Notes: generated by a model not told the origin, from the letters alone. Shown: positions 25,825-34,673, counted from the first letter of the stretch. The stretch: DNA of 64,000 nt from Thiotrichaceae bacterium UBA973 (GCA_002292815.1 DBBX01000031.1:62001-126000), one strand, 5' to 3'. Made by a program: numbers and translations.

Positions 25825-27231
25825 TTAGCGACCATGAGGATTACCTCCTCGTGGACGTCGTGGTTGTCCATCCATGGGTAACGGATCAAGCTCCGCGACT
25901 GTAAGTCGATCATCAATTAAATATTTTTTTGCTACTGCCATAACTTGCTCCGCTGTTACTGCCTTTACGCTATCAACATAGATGTCCGCTAGACGCCAGG
26001 ATAAACCTACTGTCTCTAATGTGCCCAGGATCATCCCTTGATAAAATACAGAATCCTTTTCATAAACATCACTTGAAATCACTTGCGCCTTAACGCGTTG
26101 TAATTCCTCTGTTGTAATCGGGTTACTCTGCAAATCTTTTATCTCATTGCGTAATGCTGTCTCTAATTCATTAGCCGTTTTTCCTTTAGATGGTGTTCCC
26201 GACATGATGAATAAATTATCCAAACGTGAAACCATTCGATATCCTGCGCTTGCACCAGCAGCGATCTCACTTCCACGAACCAAACGACTGGCAATACGTG
26301 CACTACTACCGCCATCAAGAATCCCGGCCAATACTTCTAGTGCATAGGGTTCCCAATCATGATTTTCTTGTTTTTCACTTCCCGGCTTAACGACAGGCGT
26401 CTTGTACGCCATCATTAAATAAGGTAATTCAGCAGGGCGTTTTACCGTAACGCGTTTTATCCCTTTTTGATCAACTTCATCAAGAGATTTAACCGTAATC
26501 GGCTCACCCTTTGGTAAGGGTCCAAAATATTTTTTGGCTAATGCATAAACCTCATCTGGATTAACATCACCTGCTACCACCAGCGTCGCATTATTGGGCG
26601 CATACCATTTTTGATACCAGGCACTTAGATCCTCTATGGTCATATTATCGAGATCTTGCATCCAACCAATCACCGGATAGCGATAAGGGCTGGTTTGAAA
26701 TACTGTTGCCATAGCGACTTCATAAGCATAAGACTGCGGTTTATCTTCCGTGCGCCAACGACGTTCTTCTTTGACAACCTCTATCTCTTTGGTGAACTCC
26801 TCTTTCGGCAAGGTCAAGAAGCGCATGCGATCTGCTTCTAGCTTAAAACTGATTTCCAGACGTGATTTTTCCAGTGTTTGAAAATAAGCCGTGTAATCTG
26901 GACCGGTAAAGGCATTATCGCTGCCACCATTCTCGGCAATAATACGAGAGAACTCGCCATTCGGAAATTTTTCAGTGCCCTTAAACATCATATGTTCAAG
27001 TGCGTGCGAAATACCGGTAATACCATCGTGTTCATAACTACCGCCGACCTTATACCAGACCTGTGTAACGACAATAGGGGCGCGATGGTCTTCTTTTACT
27101 AACAACTTAAGCCCGTTTTCGAGTTGAAATTCAGTAACTTTTGCATTGGCAAGACCGGGAATTATTAAGATCAGGCTCAGCAAAACCATTTTCATAGAAC
27201 GACAAGAATTTTTCATTTTTATATTTATCAT
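25825..27231 (-). CDS. M16 family zinc metallopeptidase, catalytic subunit
   Basis: 468 residues with a signal peptide (about 1-30, ending GLANA; a second Met at residue 6 is an alternative start). Inverzincin motif HxxEH intact at H76-E79-H80 (HALEHMMFKGTEK), with the distal Glu in EIEVVKEERR. Degrades or processes peptides in the periplasm; substrate not known. It precedes its non-catalytic partner gene by 127 bases. Active/inactive M16 pairs next to ftsY are common in gammaproteobacteria. Divergent from ftsY. Confidence 0.93.
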   Translation of the reverse strand: MINIKMKNSCRSMKMVLLSLILIIPGLANAKVTEFQLENGLKLLVKEDHRAPIVVTQVWYKVGGSYEHDGITGISHALEHMMFKGTEKFPNGEFSRIIAENGGSDNAFTGPDYTAYFQTLEKSRLEISFKLEADRMRFLTLPKEEFTKEIEVVKEERRWRTEDKPQSYAYEVAMATVFQTSPYRYPVIGWMQDLDNMTIEDLSAWYQKWYAPNNATLVVAGDVNPDEVYALAKKYFGPLPKGEPITVKSLDEVDQKGIKRVTVKRPAELPYLMMAYKTPVVKPGSEKQENHDWEPYALEVLAGILDGGSSARIASRLVRGSEIAAGASAGYRMVSRLDNLFIMSGTPSKGKTANELETALRNEIKDLQSNPITTEELQRVKAQVISSDVYEKDSVFYQGMILGTLETVGLSWRLADIYVDSVKAVTAEQVMAVAKKYLIDDRLTVAELDPLPMDGQPRRPRGGNPHGR

Positions 27232-27353
27232 TAATTAGGAATTAAATTTCTGTGAGTCACGATATATAGAGCGTATTTCTCTTTATGAGTTCGATATAAG
27301 TTAATGGTAGGATACCGCAACTTACTTACGGCATACTAAAATAATTTACTTTT

Positions 27354-28325
27354 GTGTTTGGTTTAAAAAGAAAAAGCGGCGCTAAAAACCCTGAGGCGTC
27401 ATCAAACGAGAGCGCCACCCTCTCAGATCGCCTGAAACGTACGCGTACCGGACTTTTCGGAGGCCTCTTCAGCCGCAAAAAAATCGTTATTGATAACGCC
27501 ACACTGGAAGAGCTTGAAGATCGTCTGTTATTGGCAGACATTGGTGTTAAGACAACTGATCAGATCATCCAATTATTAAAAGCCCAGTCTAAAAACGACA
27601 GCAAAAAGAATTCGACGGAAAACCCACTTGAGCAATTAAAACAGGTCTTGTTGCCCGCACTAAAACCGGTCGAAAAAACTATGACTATTCCTGATATCCA
27701 AAACAAGCCCTATTTAATACTCGTCGTTGGCGTTAACGGTGTTGGAAAAACAACCACTATTGGCAAACTCGCCAAACGCTTACAGAATGAGGGAAAAAGC
27801 GTCATGTTGGCCGCAGGAGATACCTTCCGTGCCGCAGCGATCGAACAACTAAAAGTCTGGGGTGATCGCAACAAAATAAAGGTCATTGCTCAAACGCATG
27901 GCTCGGACTCTGCTGCTGTTATCTTTGATGCCTTGAAATCGGCACGATCAAATAACATTGATGTACTAATCGCCGATACAGCGGGTCGTTTACACAATAA
28001 AGACAACCTGATGGAAGAAATGAAAAAGATCCATCGCATCGGCAACAAATTTGATATCGACTTACAAAGCGAAGTTTTATTGGTATTAGATGCCGGAACC
28101 GGACAAAATGCGTTGATACAAGCAAAACAATTCAACGAGATGATTGGTATTGATGGCATTGTTTTAACAAAGCTTGATGGGACTGCAAAAGGAGGCATTG
28201 TCTTTTCACTTGCAGATGAATTAAATATTCCTATTCGATATATTGGTGTTGGAGAACAAGTTGAAGACTTACAACCATTCAACGCCGCTGAATTTATTGA
28301 TGCTTTACTAGTAGTAGAATCATGA
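27354..28325 (+). CDS. ftsY: Signal recognition particle receptor FtsY
   Basis: 323 residues from a GTG at 27354 (MFGLKRKSG...). SRP receptor GTPase that delivers ribosomes making membrane proteins to the Sec translocon. The N-terminal acidic A domain is almost absent (about 20 residues, basic rather than acidic), then the N domain and the G domain with GVNGVGKTTTIGKLA (P loop), DTFRAAA, DTAGRLHN and TKLDGTAKGG. E. coli FtsY is near 500 residues because of a long A domain; short forms are common elsewhere. Overlaps ftsE by 4 bases. Confidence 0.95.
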   Translation: MFGLKRKSGAKNPEASSNESATLSDRLKRTRTGLFGGLFSRKKIVIDNATLEELEDRLLLADIGVKTTDQIIQLLKAQSKNDSKKNSTENPLEQLKQVLLPALKPVEKTMTIPDIQNKPYLILVVGVNGVGKTTTIGKLAKRLQNEGKSVMLAAGDTFRAAAIEQLKVWGDRNKIKVIAQTHGSDSAAVIFDALKSARSNNIDVLIADTAGRLHNKDNLMEEMKKIHRIGNKFDIDLQSEVLLVLDAGTGQNALIQAKQFNEMIGIDGIVLTKLDGTAKGGIVFSLADELNIPIRYIGVGEQVEDLQPFNAAEFIDALLVVES

Positions 28326-28999
28326 TTCGATTTACCAATGTTCATATGAATTACCCGGGCGGTAATGAAGCTCTGCGTAATATCAATCTACATATTGAAC
28401 AAGGCGCGATGGTCTACATAACCGGTCGATCCGGCGCAGGCAAAAGTACGCTACTACGTTTAATTGCCTTAATTGATCGCCACTCTCGCGGACAGATTAT
28501 TATCAATGGTCAAAACCTTGAGCGTGTTCGTAAGCGTCGCATCCCTATCTTCAGACGCCATATCGGTTTTATGTTTCAGGATCATCGTCTATTAAATGAT
28601 AGAACCGTATTCGATAATGTCGCCTTGCCATTGGTAATTGCTGGTTATCGTCATCAAGAGATCCGTAAACGCGTACAAGCCGCGTTAGACAAAGTCAGCC
28701 TGTTGACTAAAGTGAATAGCTATCCAAGGGCACTATCAGGCGGCGAACAGCAACGCGTTGGCGTTGCACGCGCAGTGGTGCATCGGCCTGCTATATTGCT
28801 GGCAGATGAACCTACAGGCAATCTTGACCCGGCTTTATCATGGGATACGATGAAGTTATTTGAACAGTTTAATCAGGTCGGCGTTACCGTTCTTATCGCC
28901 AGTCATGACCTTGATATGATCAAGCGTATGTCGAAACGCATCATTACTTTAAAGACCGGCCGTATATTAACTCACAGTGGGACGCCGACAGAAGCATGA
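28322..28999 (+). CDS. ftsE: Cell division ATP-binding protein FtsE
   Basis: 225 residues. ATPase of the FtsEX complex, which sits at the inner membrane of the division site and activates periplasmic murein hydrolysis. Walker A GRSGAGKST, Q-loop MFQDHRLL, signature LSGGEQQRVGVARAV, Walker B ILLADEPTGNLDP, and the H loop SHD. Overlaps ftsY at the start and ftsX at the end by 4 bases each (ATGA junctions), so the three are translationally coupled. Confidence 0.97.
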   Translation: MIRFTNVHMNYPGGNEALRNINLHIEQGAMVYITGRSGAGKSTLLRLIALIDRHSRGQIIINGQNLERVRKRRIPIFRRHIGFMFQDHRLLNDRTVFDNVALPLVIAGYRHQEIRKRVQAALDKVSLLTKVNSYPRALSGGEQQRVGVARAVVHRPAILLADEPTGNLDPALSWDTMKLFEQFNQVGVTVLIASHDLDMIKRMSKRIITLKTGRILTHSGTPTEA

Positions 29000-29979
29000 A
29001 ACAGGTTAACCGCAAAAAAAATACCCGTCCGAATAAAACATTCAATAGTGAGCTTAAGCGTCGCTTTGATATGTGGCTATTACAACATGCACAGGCATTT
29101 ATCTTTAGCCTTGGGCAATACATTAAACACCCTATCAGCAATATATTAACGACGGCAGTCATTGGCATATCACTCGCCTTGCCTGCCAGTTTTTACCTAT
29201 TGCTCGACAATGTCCGTTACGCCTCATCGAGTTGGGACGGGTCCGTACAGATCACATTGTTTCTACAGACAGATGTTGATGAGTCACACGCAGCAGAATT
29301 CGCCAACATCCTATCTAGCGATAGCAACATCCGTGAAACAGTCTTAATAAAACGTGACGATGCCCTAGCTGAATATCAAAAACTTTCGGGCTTTTCCGAG
29401 GCACTCAATACACTCGATGAAAATCCATTGCCGAATGTTGTGCTCGTTAAGCCAAGTCTTGATAGCACTGATGAAGCAGAAACCGAGGCATTAATAAAAC
29501 AACTGGAAGCCATGCCTGAAGTGGATAGCGCACAATATGACAGTCGTTGGTTAAAACGCTTACTTTATCTATTGGACATCGTTAACCGCCTTATTGTGAT
29601 TCTCTCAACACTGCTCGCGATAGCGGTGTTACTGATCATCGGCAATACCATTCGGCTTTCGATACACAACCGACGCTCAGAAATCGAGATCACCAAGCTC
29701 TTTGGTGGAACGGACAGCTTTATACAACGCCCGTTCCTTTATAGTGGACTCTGGTACGGCGTTTTCGGCGGCATCATCGCCTGGTTACTGATCACGATCT
29801 CCATGCAGATGCTACATGGCCCGGTCAAACAACTCGCCAACCTCTATGCCAGCAATTTTCAGCTAATTGGACTTGGTTTCGGTAATTCGGTAATCCTGCT
29901 CGCCAGCGGCATCGCCCTTGGCTTATTCGGCTCATGGATAGCTGTGAAGCGTCATCTGCGCGCAATCGAACCTGTCTAA
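28996..29979 (+). CDS. ftsX: Cell division protein FtsX
   Basis: 327 residues. Four TM helices: about 55-75, 195-220, 243-265 and 293-315, with a large periplasmic loop between the first two (about 80-190) that recruits the hydrolase activator, and a basic cytoplasmic N-terminus (KQVNRKKNTRPNKTFNSELK). The membrane partner of FtsE. The C-terminal half holds the ABC3-type permease domain (GNTIRLSIHNRRSEIEITKLFGG). Confidence 0.95.
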   Translation: MKQVNRKKNTRPNKTFNSELKRRFDMWLLQHAQAFIFSLGQYIKHPISNILTTAVIGISLALPASFYLLLDNVRYASSSWDGSVQITLFLQTDVDESHAAEFANILSSDSNIRETVLIKRDDALAEYQKLSGFSEALNTLDENPLPNVVLVKPSLDSTDEAETEALIKQLEAMPEVDSAQYDSRWLKRLLYLLDIVNRLIVILSTLLAIAVLLIIGNTIRLSIHNRRSEIEITKLFGGTDSFIQRPFLYSGLWYGVFGGIIAWLLITISMQMLHGPVKQLANLYASNFQLIGLGFGNSVILLASGIALGLFGSWIAVKRHLRAIEPV

Positions 29980-29987
29980 CAAATCGC

Positions 29988-30100
29988 CCGTCATTCCCGC
30001 GAAGGCGGGAACCCAGTAAATATAAGCGTCCTTGGCCTCTGGATACCGCTGCCTATTTTAAATGACTGGCACATTGTTCCCATTTACATAGGAATGACGG
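29988..30100 (+). repeat. 113-base intergenic element with terminal inverted repeats
   Basis: Perfect 10-base ends CCGTCATTCC (29988-29997) and GGAATGACGG (30091-30100). The left end also forms a small hairpin, TTCCCGC-GAAG-GCGGGAA. The left motif resembles a dispersed intergenic repeat found in many proteobacterial genomes. Lies 8 bases after ftsX and may act as a transcript-end hairpin or be a non-autonomous mobile element. Only one copy is in this window. Confidence 0.6.
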
Positions 30101-30182
30101 AAAAATCTGAGTAATTAGCCTCATATTATACTCATAAATATCAACGACTTACGCCCAACATTAAATTGAACCATTCTAAACA

Positions 30183-30209
30183 TTAGCACTCATATCTTTG
30201 GAGTGCTAA
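30183..30209 (+). promoter_or_regulatory. CIRCE operator (HrcA binding site) upstream of rpoH
   Basis: TTAGCACTC (30183-30191), nine bases, GAGTGCTAA (30201-30209): a perfect match to the CIRCE consensus. It ends 31 bases before the rpoH start codon, a position where bound HrcA would block transcription or its start. Confidence 0.92.
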
Positions 30210-30240
30210 AATTAACATAATAGAAATGGGAAGAGGTTCG

Positions 30241-31092
30241 ATGAATCAATTAACAAACTTACAATTCGCATTACCGACAGGGTCGATCGAGAGCTATATC
30301 TCATCGGTCAATCAGGTGCCTATCTTGTCTCTGGAAGAAGAGCAGGTCTTGGCCAGACGCCTTCGAGAAGAAGACGACATTGAAGCTGCGCGTCGTTTAG
30401 TTATGTCACACCTACGCTTCGTGGTAAAAATTGCACGAGGGTATAGTGGTTACGGTTTACCACAAGCCGACTTGATTCAAGAAGGTAATGTAGGGTTGAT
30501 GAAAGCCGTAAAACGATTCGATCCTGATGTGGGTGTTCGACTCGTTTCGTTCGCCGTACATTGGGTACGCGCAGAAATGCATGAATTCATTCTTAAGAAC
30601 TGGCGCATCGTTAAAGTCGCGACCACCAAGGCACAACGAAAATTATTCTTTAACCTACGTTCATCCAAAAAACGTCTCGGCTGGTTAAACCAGAACGAGG
30701 TCAATGATGTTGCTGAAACACTCGGCGTTAAACCCAGCGATGTCATGGAAATGGAAAAACGCATGGGCAACTACGATGCCTCTTTCGATGGCCATGAAAG
30801 TGATGATGACGAAGATTCAAACTATTCGCCATCATACTTTCTGCAAAATAATGCAGCCGGCCCAGAAGAACTAATCGAAACTGCACAACTCGACGAAGAA
30901 AGCACAGACGCATTACGCAATGCGCTTTCACAGCTTGATGACCGCAGCAAAGACATCATCGCCAAACGTTGGTTAGCCGAAAACAAAGCTACCTTGCATG
31001 AGCTTGCATCGGTACACAACGTCTCTGCAGAACGGATAAGACAGATTGAAAACAACGCAATGAAAAAATTGCGCGAGACAATAGCCGCGTAA
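30241..31092 (+). CDS. rpoH: RNA polymerase sigma-32 factor (heat shock)
   Basis: 283 residues from the ATG at 30241 (MNQLTNLQFALPTGSIESYI), with AGAGG just upstream; an in-frame ATG at 30226 adds five residues. Region 2 has DLIQEGNVGLMKAVKRFDPDVGVRLVSFAVHWVRAEMHEF; the RpoH box is QRKLFFNLR; region 4 has the helix-turn-helix TLHELASVHNVSAERIRQIE. Directs RNA polymerase to heat-shock promoters. Follows ftsYEX, the usual order. A perfect CIRCE operator precedes it, implying HrcA control in addition to any post-translational control. Confidence 0.97.
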   Translation: MNQLTNLQFALPTGSIESYISSVNQVPILSLEEEQVLARRLREEDDIEAARRLVMSHLRFVVKIARGYSGYGLPQADLIQEGNVGLMKAVKRFDPDVGVRLVSFAVHWVRAEMHEFILKNWRIVKVATTKAQRKLFFNLRSSKKRLGWLNQNEVNDVAETLGVKPSDVMEMEKRMGNYDASFDGHESDDDEDSNYSPSYFLQNNAAGPEELIETAQLDEESTDALRNALSQLDDRSKDIIAKRWLAENKATLHELASVHNVSAERIRQIENNAMKKLRETIAA

Positions 31093-31144
31093 TCGCAAGC
31101 AACTTGATAAAGGACGAATCAAGAATGACTAACAAAATAAACAG

Positions 31145-31168
31145 ATGGCCCTTACGGGCCATTTTTTT
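31145..31168 (+). terminator. Intrinsic terminator after rpoH
   Basis: Stem ATGGCCC (31145-31151) / GGGCCAT (31156-31162), loop TTAC, followed by a T run. It lies about 55 bases after the rpoH stop. Confidence 0.88.
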
Positions 31169-31239
31169 GGCTAAATTTATGTCTGCTACCGAACCAAAGC
31201 TGACACCTTGTTAGATATTGAAAATAGCAATGATGAGGG

Positions 31240-31620
31240 ATGTGCGTGTTAAATATTAATTTGAATGAAGATGAAGGTATTGTGCTTCTTGAGCCTGACG
31301 GCGCATTGACAGAAGAAGACTTCAAGTCTGCCGCCAGTATCGTTGACCCTTATCTCGAAAAATCAGGCCAGTTAAATGGCGTGATAATCCATGTCAAATC
31401 GTTCCCGGGCTGGGATTCATTTGCTGCCCTGATTAAACACTTACGCTTTGTTAAGGATCATCACCAAAAGATTGCTTGTGTCGCATTTGCCACTGATTCA
31501 CCTATTGGTGAATTAGCAGAACATGTCGCCAGTCATTTTGTCAACGCAGAGATAAAACACTTTAGCTTTGATGAATTAAATGAGGCTAATAACTGGATTA
31601 AAACCTTTACTCAAGAATAG
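31240..31620 (+). CDS. SpoIIAA-like (STAS-related) family protein
   Basis: 126 residues; ATG at 31240, with an in-frame GTG at 31246 as an alternative. Sequence pattern typical of the SpoIIAA-like family PF11964: an early strand EGIVLLEPDGALTEEDF, VIIHVKSFPGWDSFAALIKHLRFVKDHH in the middle and VASHFVNAEIKHFSFDELNEANNWI at the end. Members have a STAS-like fold and occur alone in many proteobacteria; their job is not known and no conserved phosphorylatable Ser is obvious. Monocistronic by position. Confidence 0.82.
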   Translation: MCVLNINLNEDEGIVLLEPDGALTEEDFKSAASIVDPYLEKSGQLNGVIIHVKSFPGWDSFAALIKHLRFVKDHHQKIACVAFATDSPIGELAEHVASHFVNAEIKHFSFDELNEANNWIKTFTQE

Positions 31621-31896
31621 CTGGAAGGGACTAAATGGGACAGACAAAGATTGTTCGGCAATCTCTCCTGCATTGCTCTACTACAGTACATCCATCTACT
31701 TATCCCTACAATCCTTTTGTATTTCCTACATTCATGTAGGTCATTTATTTTCTTTATGACATATAAAAACACAATCGAAAAAGTTTAGGCTTATACGCAG
31801 AGCAGCACCCTAAGAATAAAAAGAACAACAAGCAGGCTTATATAAATCCTACCTTTCAGACGACCAATTACGAAAAACAAAGTAATATAGATCACC

Positions 31897-32443
31897 ATGA
31901 AGAAAACAACCTCTGTCTCCCACGCCGTTGACTCCATCCATGAGGGTGCCACCATAATGATCGGCGGTTTTATGGGTGTTGGAACACCGGAACATTTAAT
32001 CGATGAACTGGTGCGACAAAATAAAGGCGGCCTTACCTTAATTGCCAATGACACTGCCAGGCCAGGAATTGGTACCCCAAGGGACGCTTGCTGAGCAGAT
32101 TCGTTGCGGTGGCTTCGGTCTGGGTGGGGTGTTGACCCCAACCGCCTTGGGGACACTAGCGGCAGAAGGCAAACGCATCATTGAAATCGAAGGCAAACAA
32201 TTCTTGCTGGAGCTTCCACTTAAAGCCGACTTCGCGCTGATTAAAGCGCAGCAGTGCGACTACTTCGGTAACTTACAATACCGCCTCACCGCCCAAAATT
32301 TTAATCCGGTGATGGCCATGGCCGCCGAAACCGTATTCGTTGAAGCTGTAGAACTGGTTCCTGTTGGCTGCATCGCACCCGATGATGTACATACGCCCGG
32401 CACGTTGGTCGATTACATCGTCAAGACAGAGGTGATGGCATGA
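31897..32443 (+). pseudogene. atoD: CoA-transferase subunit A (AtoD-like), broken by internal out-of-frame deletion
   Basis: Two pieces of one gene in different frames. 31897-32070 encodes the N-terminus (TIMIGGFMGVGTPEHLIDELV, LTLIANDTARPGIG). From about 32064 the next frame continues with ELVPQGTLAEQIRCGGFGLGG to VDYIVKTEVMA at 32443. Compared with E. coli AtoD, about 40 residues between NDTA and LVPQGTL are missing and the frame shifts. The normal product is the alpha subunit of acetate/acetoacetate- or 3-oxoacid-type CoA transferase. The junction contains GGAATTGGTA, readable as GIG in one frame and ELV in the other, suggesting recombination between direct repeats. Its 3' end overlaps intact subunit B by 4 bases. 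Confidence 0.85.
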
Positions 32444-33090
32444 ACGCTAAACAATTGATCGCTCGCCGAGTCGCCCGTGAAATTCAGCCAGGTAGCCTGG
32501 TGAACCTTGGCATAGGCTTGCCGACTATGGTGGCTCAATATGTGCCGACCGAGGACAACGTCTTCTTTCAGTCCGAAAACGGCATCATCGGCAGCGGTGG
32601 TCTACCGGATGGCATGGAAAACCCTTCGCTCAGCGATGCTGGGGGCGGCATGATCGGTGCACTACCGGGCGCTGCTGCCTTTGACAGTGCCTTCTCCTTC
32701 GGGCTGATTCGGGGAGGGCATCTTGATATGACGGTATTGGGCGGACTTCAAGTCGATAGCCAGGGTCGGCTCGCTAACTGGATAATTCCTGGTGAACGCG
32801 TGCCGGGCATGGGTGGCGCCATGGATCTGGTCACCAGCGCTCGCAAGGTAATCGTCGCCATGATCCATACGGCGAAAGGCACAGCAAAGATTGTAGAGAA
32901 GCTTAACTTGCCCATGACCTCCGCCCGACGCGTCGATCTGATCGTCACCGAACTGGCCGTTATACAACCCAGCGAACAAGGGCTGATCCTGAAAGAAGTA
33001 GCGCCGGGCGTAGACGTTGCGCAAGTGCAAGAGCAAACCGAAGCAATCCTTATCGTATCTGAACCCGTTACAGCAATGGCGCTGGAGTAG
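32440..33090 (+). CDS. atoA: CoA-transferase subunit B (AtoA-like)
   Basis: 216 residues, full length and intact. The catalytic Glu lies in FQSENGIIG (E51), within the conserved run YVPTEDNVFFQSENGIIGSG; PGAAAFDSAFSFGLIRGGHLD follows. It would normally pair with subunit A to transfer CoA between short-chain or 3-oxo acids. Its partner gene directly upstream is disrupted, so the enzyme should be inactive unless another subunit A exists. The region from about 32100 to 33090 looks richer in G+C than its flanks, which may indicate transfer from another genome. Confidence 0.9.
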   Translation: MNAKQLIARRVAREIQPGSLVNLGIGLPTMVAQYVPTEDNVFFQSENGIIGSGGLPDGMENPSLSDAGGGMIGALPGAAAFDSAFSFGLIRGGHLDMTVLGGLQVDSQGRLANWIIPGERVPGMGGAMDLVTSARKVIVAMIHTAKGTAKIVEKLNLPMTSARRVDLIVTELAVIQPSEQGLILKEVAPGVDVAQVQEQTEAILIVSEPVTAMALE

Positions 33091-33181
33091 AACTGAAGCA
33101 AGGCTAATGTTAATCAGGCAGGCGTCAAACAAAAAATTATAAGGTCAATTTAGAACCCATCATTACTATAATAATGTTCTC

Positions 33182-34099
33182 ATGCAACAAGACTCTTCAT
33201 GGCAGGCCTTAAGCAAACCGGGCGAAGCGACCGAGTACTTTGATTTAGAAACAAAAACACCGCTGCAATGTGGCGTTCCCGGTTTCAATATTAGTAATGC
33301 CTGTTGGTTGGCAGAAATAGCGCGCTTAACTTACCAGCCTGAGTTTCATCTCAATAAAAATAATAATCTGGGCCGTTTTCAGTATGAAGAGATTGGTTTT
33401 ATTAATAAGGCCGAGACCTCAACGTATGTCTCTCTGTTAAAGGTCAAAGGCATTAACAGTGATGGCTATCCACAACCGTGTCTCGTGGTTGCCTTCCGTG
33501 GCACCGATGATCTTGTCGACTGGAAAAATAATATTAAGTCCATACAAACACCTTTCAATGAAGGCGGACTTGTTCATGCGGGTTTTAATATTGCTTACCA
33601 GAGCATTAAAGAAGAATTATTTTTTTATCTGGAAGATATCACACTACCCATCTTCGTTACCGGGCATAGTCTTGGCGCTGCATTAGCCACTTTACTAACA
33701 GCAGAGATAATGAATCAGTCTAACTTTGATTCTTGTTATACCTTTGGCTCACCCCGTGTTGGTGATACGGTCTTTGCAAATGCTTTTAACGACAAATCGA
33801 TTTATCGCATTATCAATAACTGCGACATTATCACCACCATACCGATAAGTATTCCGAATATTCACTATCAGCATTGTGGCACGACACAGTTATTAAATAA
33901 CATGGGCATACTTATCGAAGGCCTTTCGGAAGAAGATATTTTGAGTTATCAAAAAAACAAAATGCTTAACTTAAAGGACTATGCCTTACAGGATCTATTC
34001 TCGAAGAACATCATCAACATTAAAGGCAACCTACCACCTGTTCTTGCTGATCATGCACCAGTAAATTATGTGTTGGCATTGGAGAATTCGCTCACTTGA
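33182..34099 (+). CDS. Class 3 lipase family protein
   Basis: 305 residues. Alpha/beta hydrolase of the fungal-type lipase_3 family: oxyanion segment LVVAFRGTDDLVDWKNNI (about 101-118), nucleophile elbow TGHSLGAALA with S163, YTFGSPRVGD (about 186-195) and acid D215 in NNCDIITTIP; the catalytic His is probably H228 or H231 near IHYQHCGTT, though a C-terminal His (DHAPVNY) is better placed in many relatives. No signal peptide is visible, so cytoplasmic or atypically exported. Acts on acylglycerols or phospholipids by family; substrate not known. Stand-alone gene. Confidence 0.85.
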   Translation: MQQDSSWQALSKPGEATEYFDLETKTPLQCGVPGFNISNACWLAEIARLTYQPEFHLNKNNNLGRFQYEEIGFINKAETSTYVSLLKVKGINSDGYPQPCLVVAFRGTDDLVDWKNNIKSIQTPFNEGGLVHAGFNIAYQSIKEELFFYLEDITLPIFVTGHSLGAALATLLTAEIMNQSNFDSCYTFGSPRVGDTVFANAFNDKSIYRIINNCDIITTIPISIPNIHYQHCGTTQLLNNMGILIEGLSEEDILSYQKNKMLNLKDYALQDLFSKNIINIKGNLPPVLADHAPVNYVLALENSLT

Positions 34100-34193
34100 T
34101 CAAATCAGTTAGAACAAAGGAAGATCACCTTAAATGGTTCGCGGCCGGAGGTTTTCTGCATCAAACGAGGCCAATATGACTAGTAGCTAGCTC

Positions 34194-34490
34194 TTATTTC
34201 CGATCAACGGCAACATCTATTTCTATTCTTTCTACCGTGATGTTGTCTCTGTATGCATCCGGGTGGAGAGGCATAATTAATTTAACTGCAGCACGTTCGC
34301 CTCGTTGTGCAGCGTCATAAATAACAACATCTTCTTTGTTTATAATACGCCCTTTGAGCATCAGGGTTCCATCAGGAAGAATGTAAAGAGTTTCCTGCTC
34401 TTTTTCATTTGTGACAACCTTTCTTTCATCAACGACACATGAAACCGTTAAAATGCTCACCAAGAGAAAACCGATGATTCTTACTGACAT
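34194..34490 (-). CDS. Small exported protein, possible lipoprotein
   Basis: 98 residues from the ATG at 34488-34490 (GGAT 8 bases before); an upstream in-frame ATG at 34508 is less likely. N-terminus MSVRIIGFLLVSILTVSC is a signal peptide that could end in a lipobox-like site (TVSC, Cys18), though the -3 residue is unusual. The mature part has strand-rich segments (YILPDGTLMLKGRIINKEDV, DNITVERIEIDVAVDRK). I do not recognise the family; the shape suggests an envelope protein of unknown function. Confidence 0.6.
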   Translation of the reverse strand: MSVRIIGFLLVSILTVSCVVDERKVVTNEKEQETLYILPDGTLMLKGRIINKEDVVIYDAAQRGERAAVKLIMPLHPDAYRDNITVERIEIDVAVDRK

Positions 34491-34673
34491 ACAACTATCC
34501 TTTATCACTCTATTTATTACGTGAGTATAGTCTGTTTATATAATTTCATGCTTATGTTGCGATCGCATGGACCTCGGCAATCCCCTAAGGGACGTGCAAA
34601 TGAGTAGCGAACATACTAAAAAAGACGAAAGCAATAACATAGCTTCTATGAGCCTACAAACAAAGCACTTTAG

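Noticed and set aside
25698..25916. Upstream extension of the non-catalytic M16 gene
   Set aside because: Would overlap the catalytic M16 gene and place the signal peptide inside the protein; start at 25697 is preferred.
27890..28345. Leftward open frame of 151 codons inside ftsY
   Set aside because: Complement of the FtsY G domain; Ser/Cys-rich shadow without a start context.
31791..32156. Leftward open frame of 121 codons with a hydrophobic C-terminal end
   Set aside because: Its first two thirds are antisense to the atoD remnant. The hydrophobic 35-residue end could be a small membrane peptide, but there is no ribosome binding site or family likeness.
32662..33132. Leftward open frame of 156 codons over atoA
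   Set aside because: Arises because of the G+C-rich coding strand of atoA; no protein family pattern.
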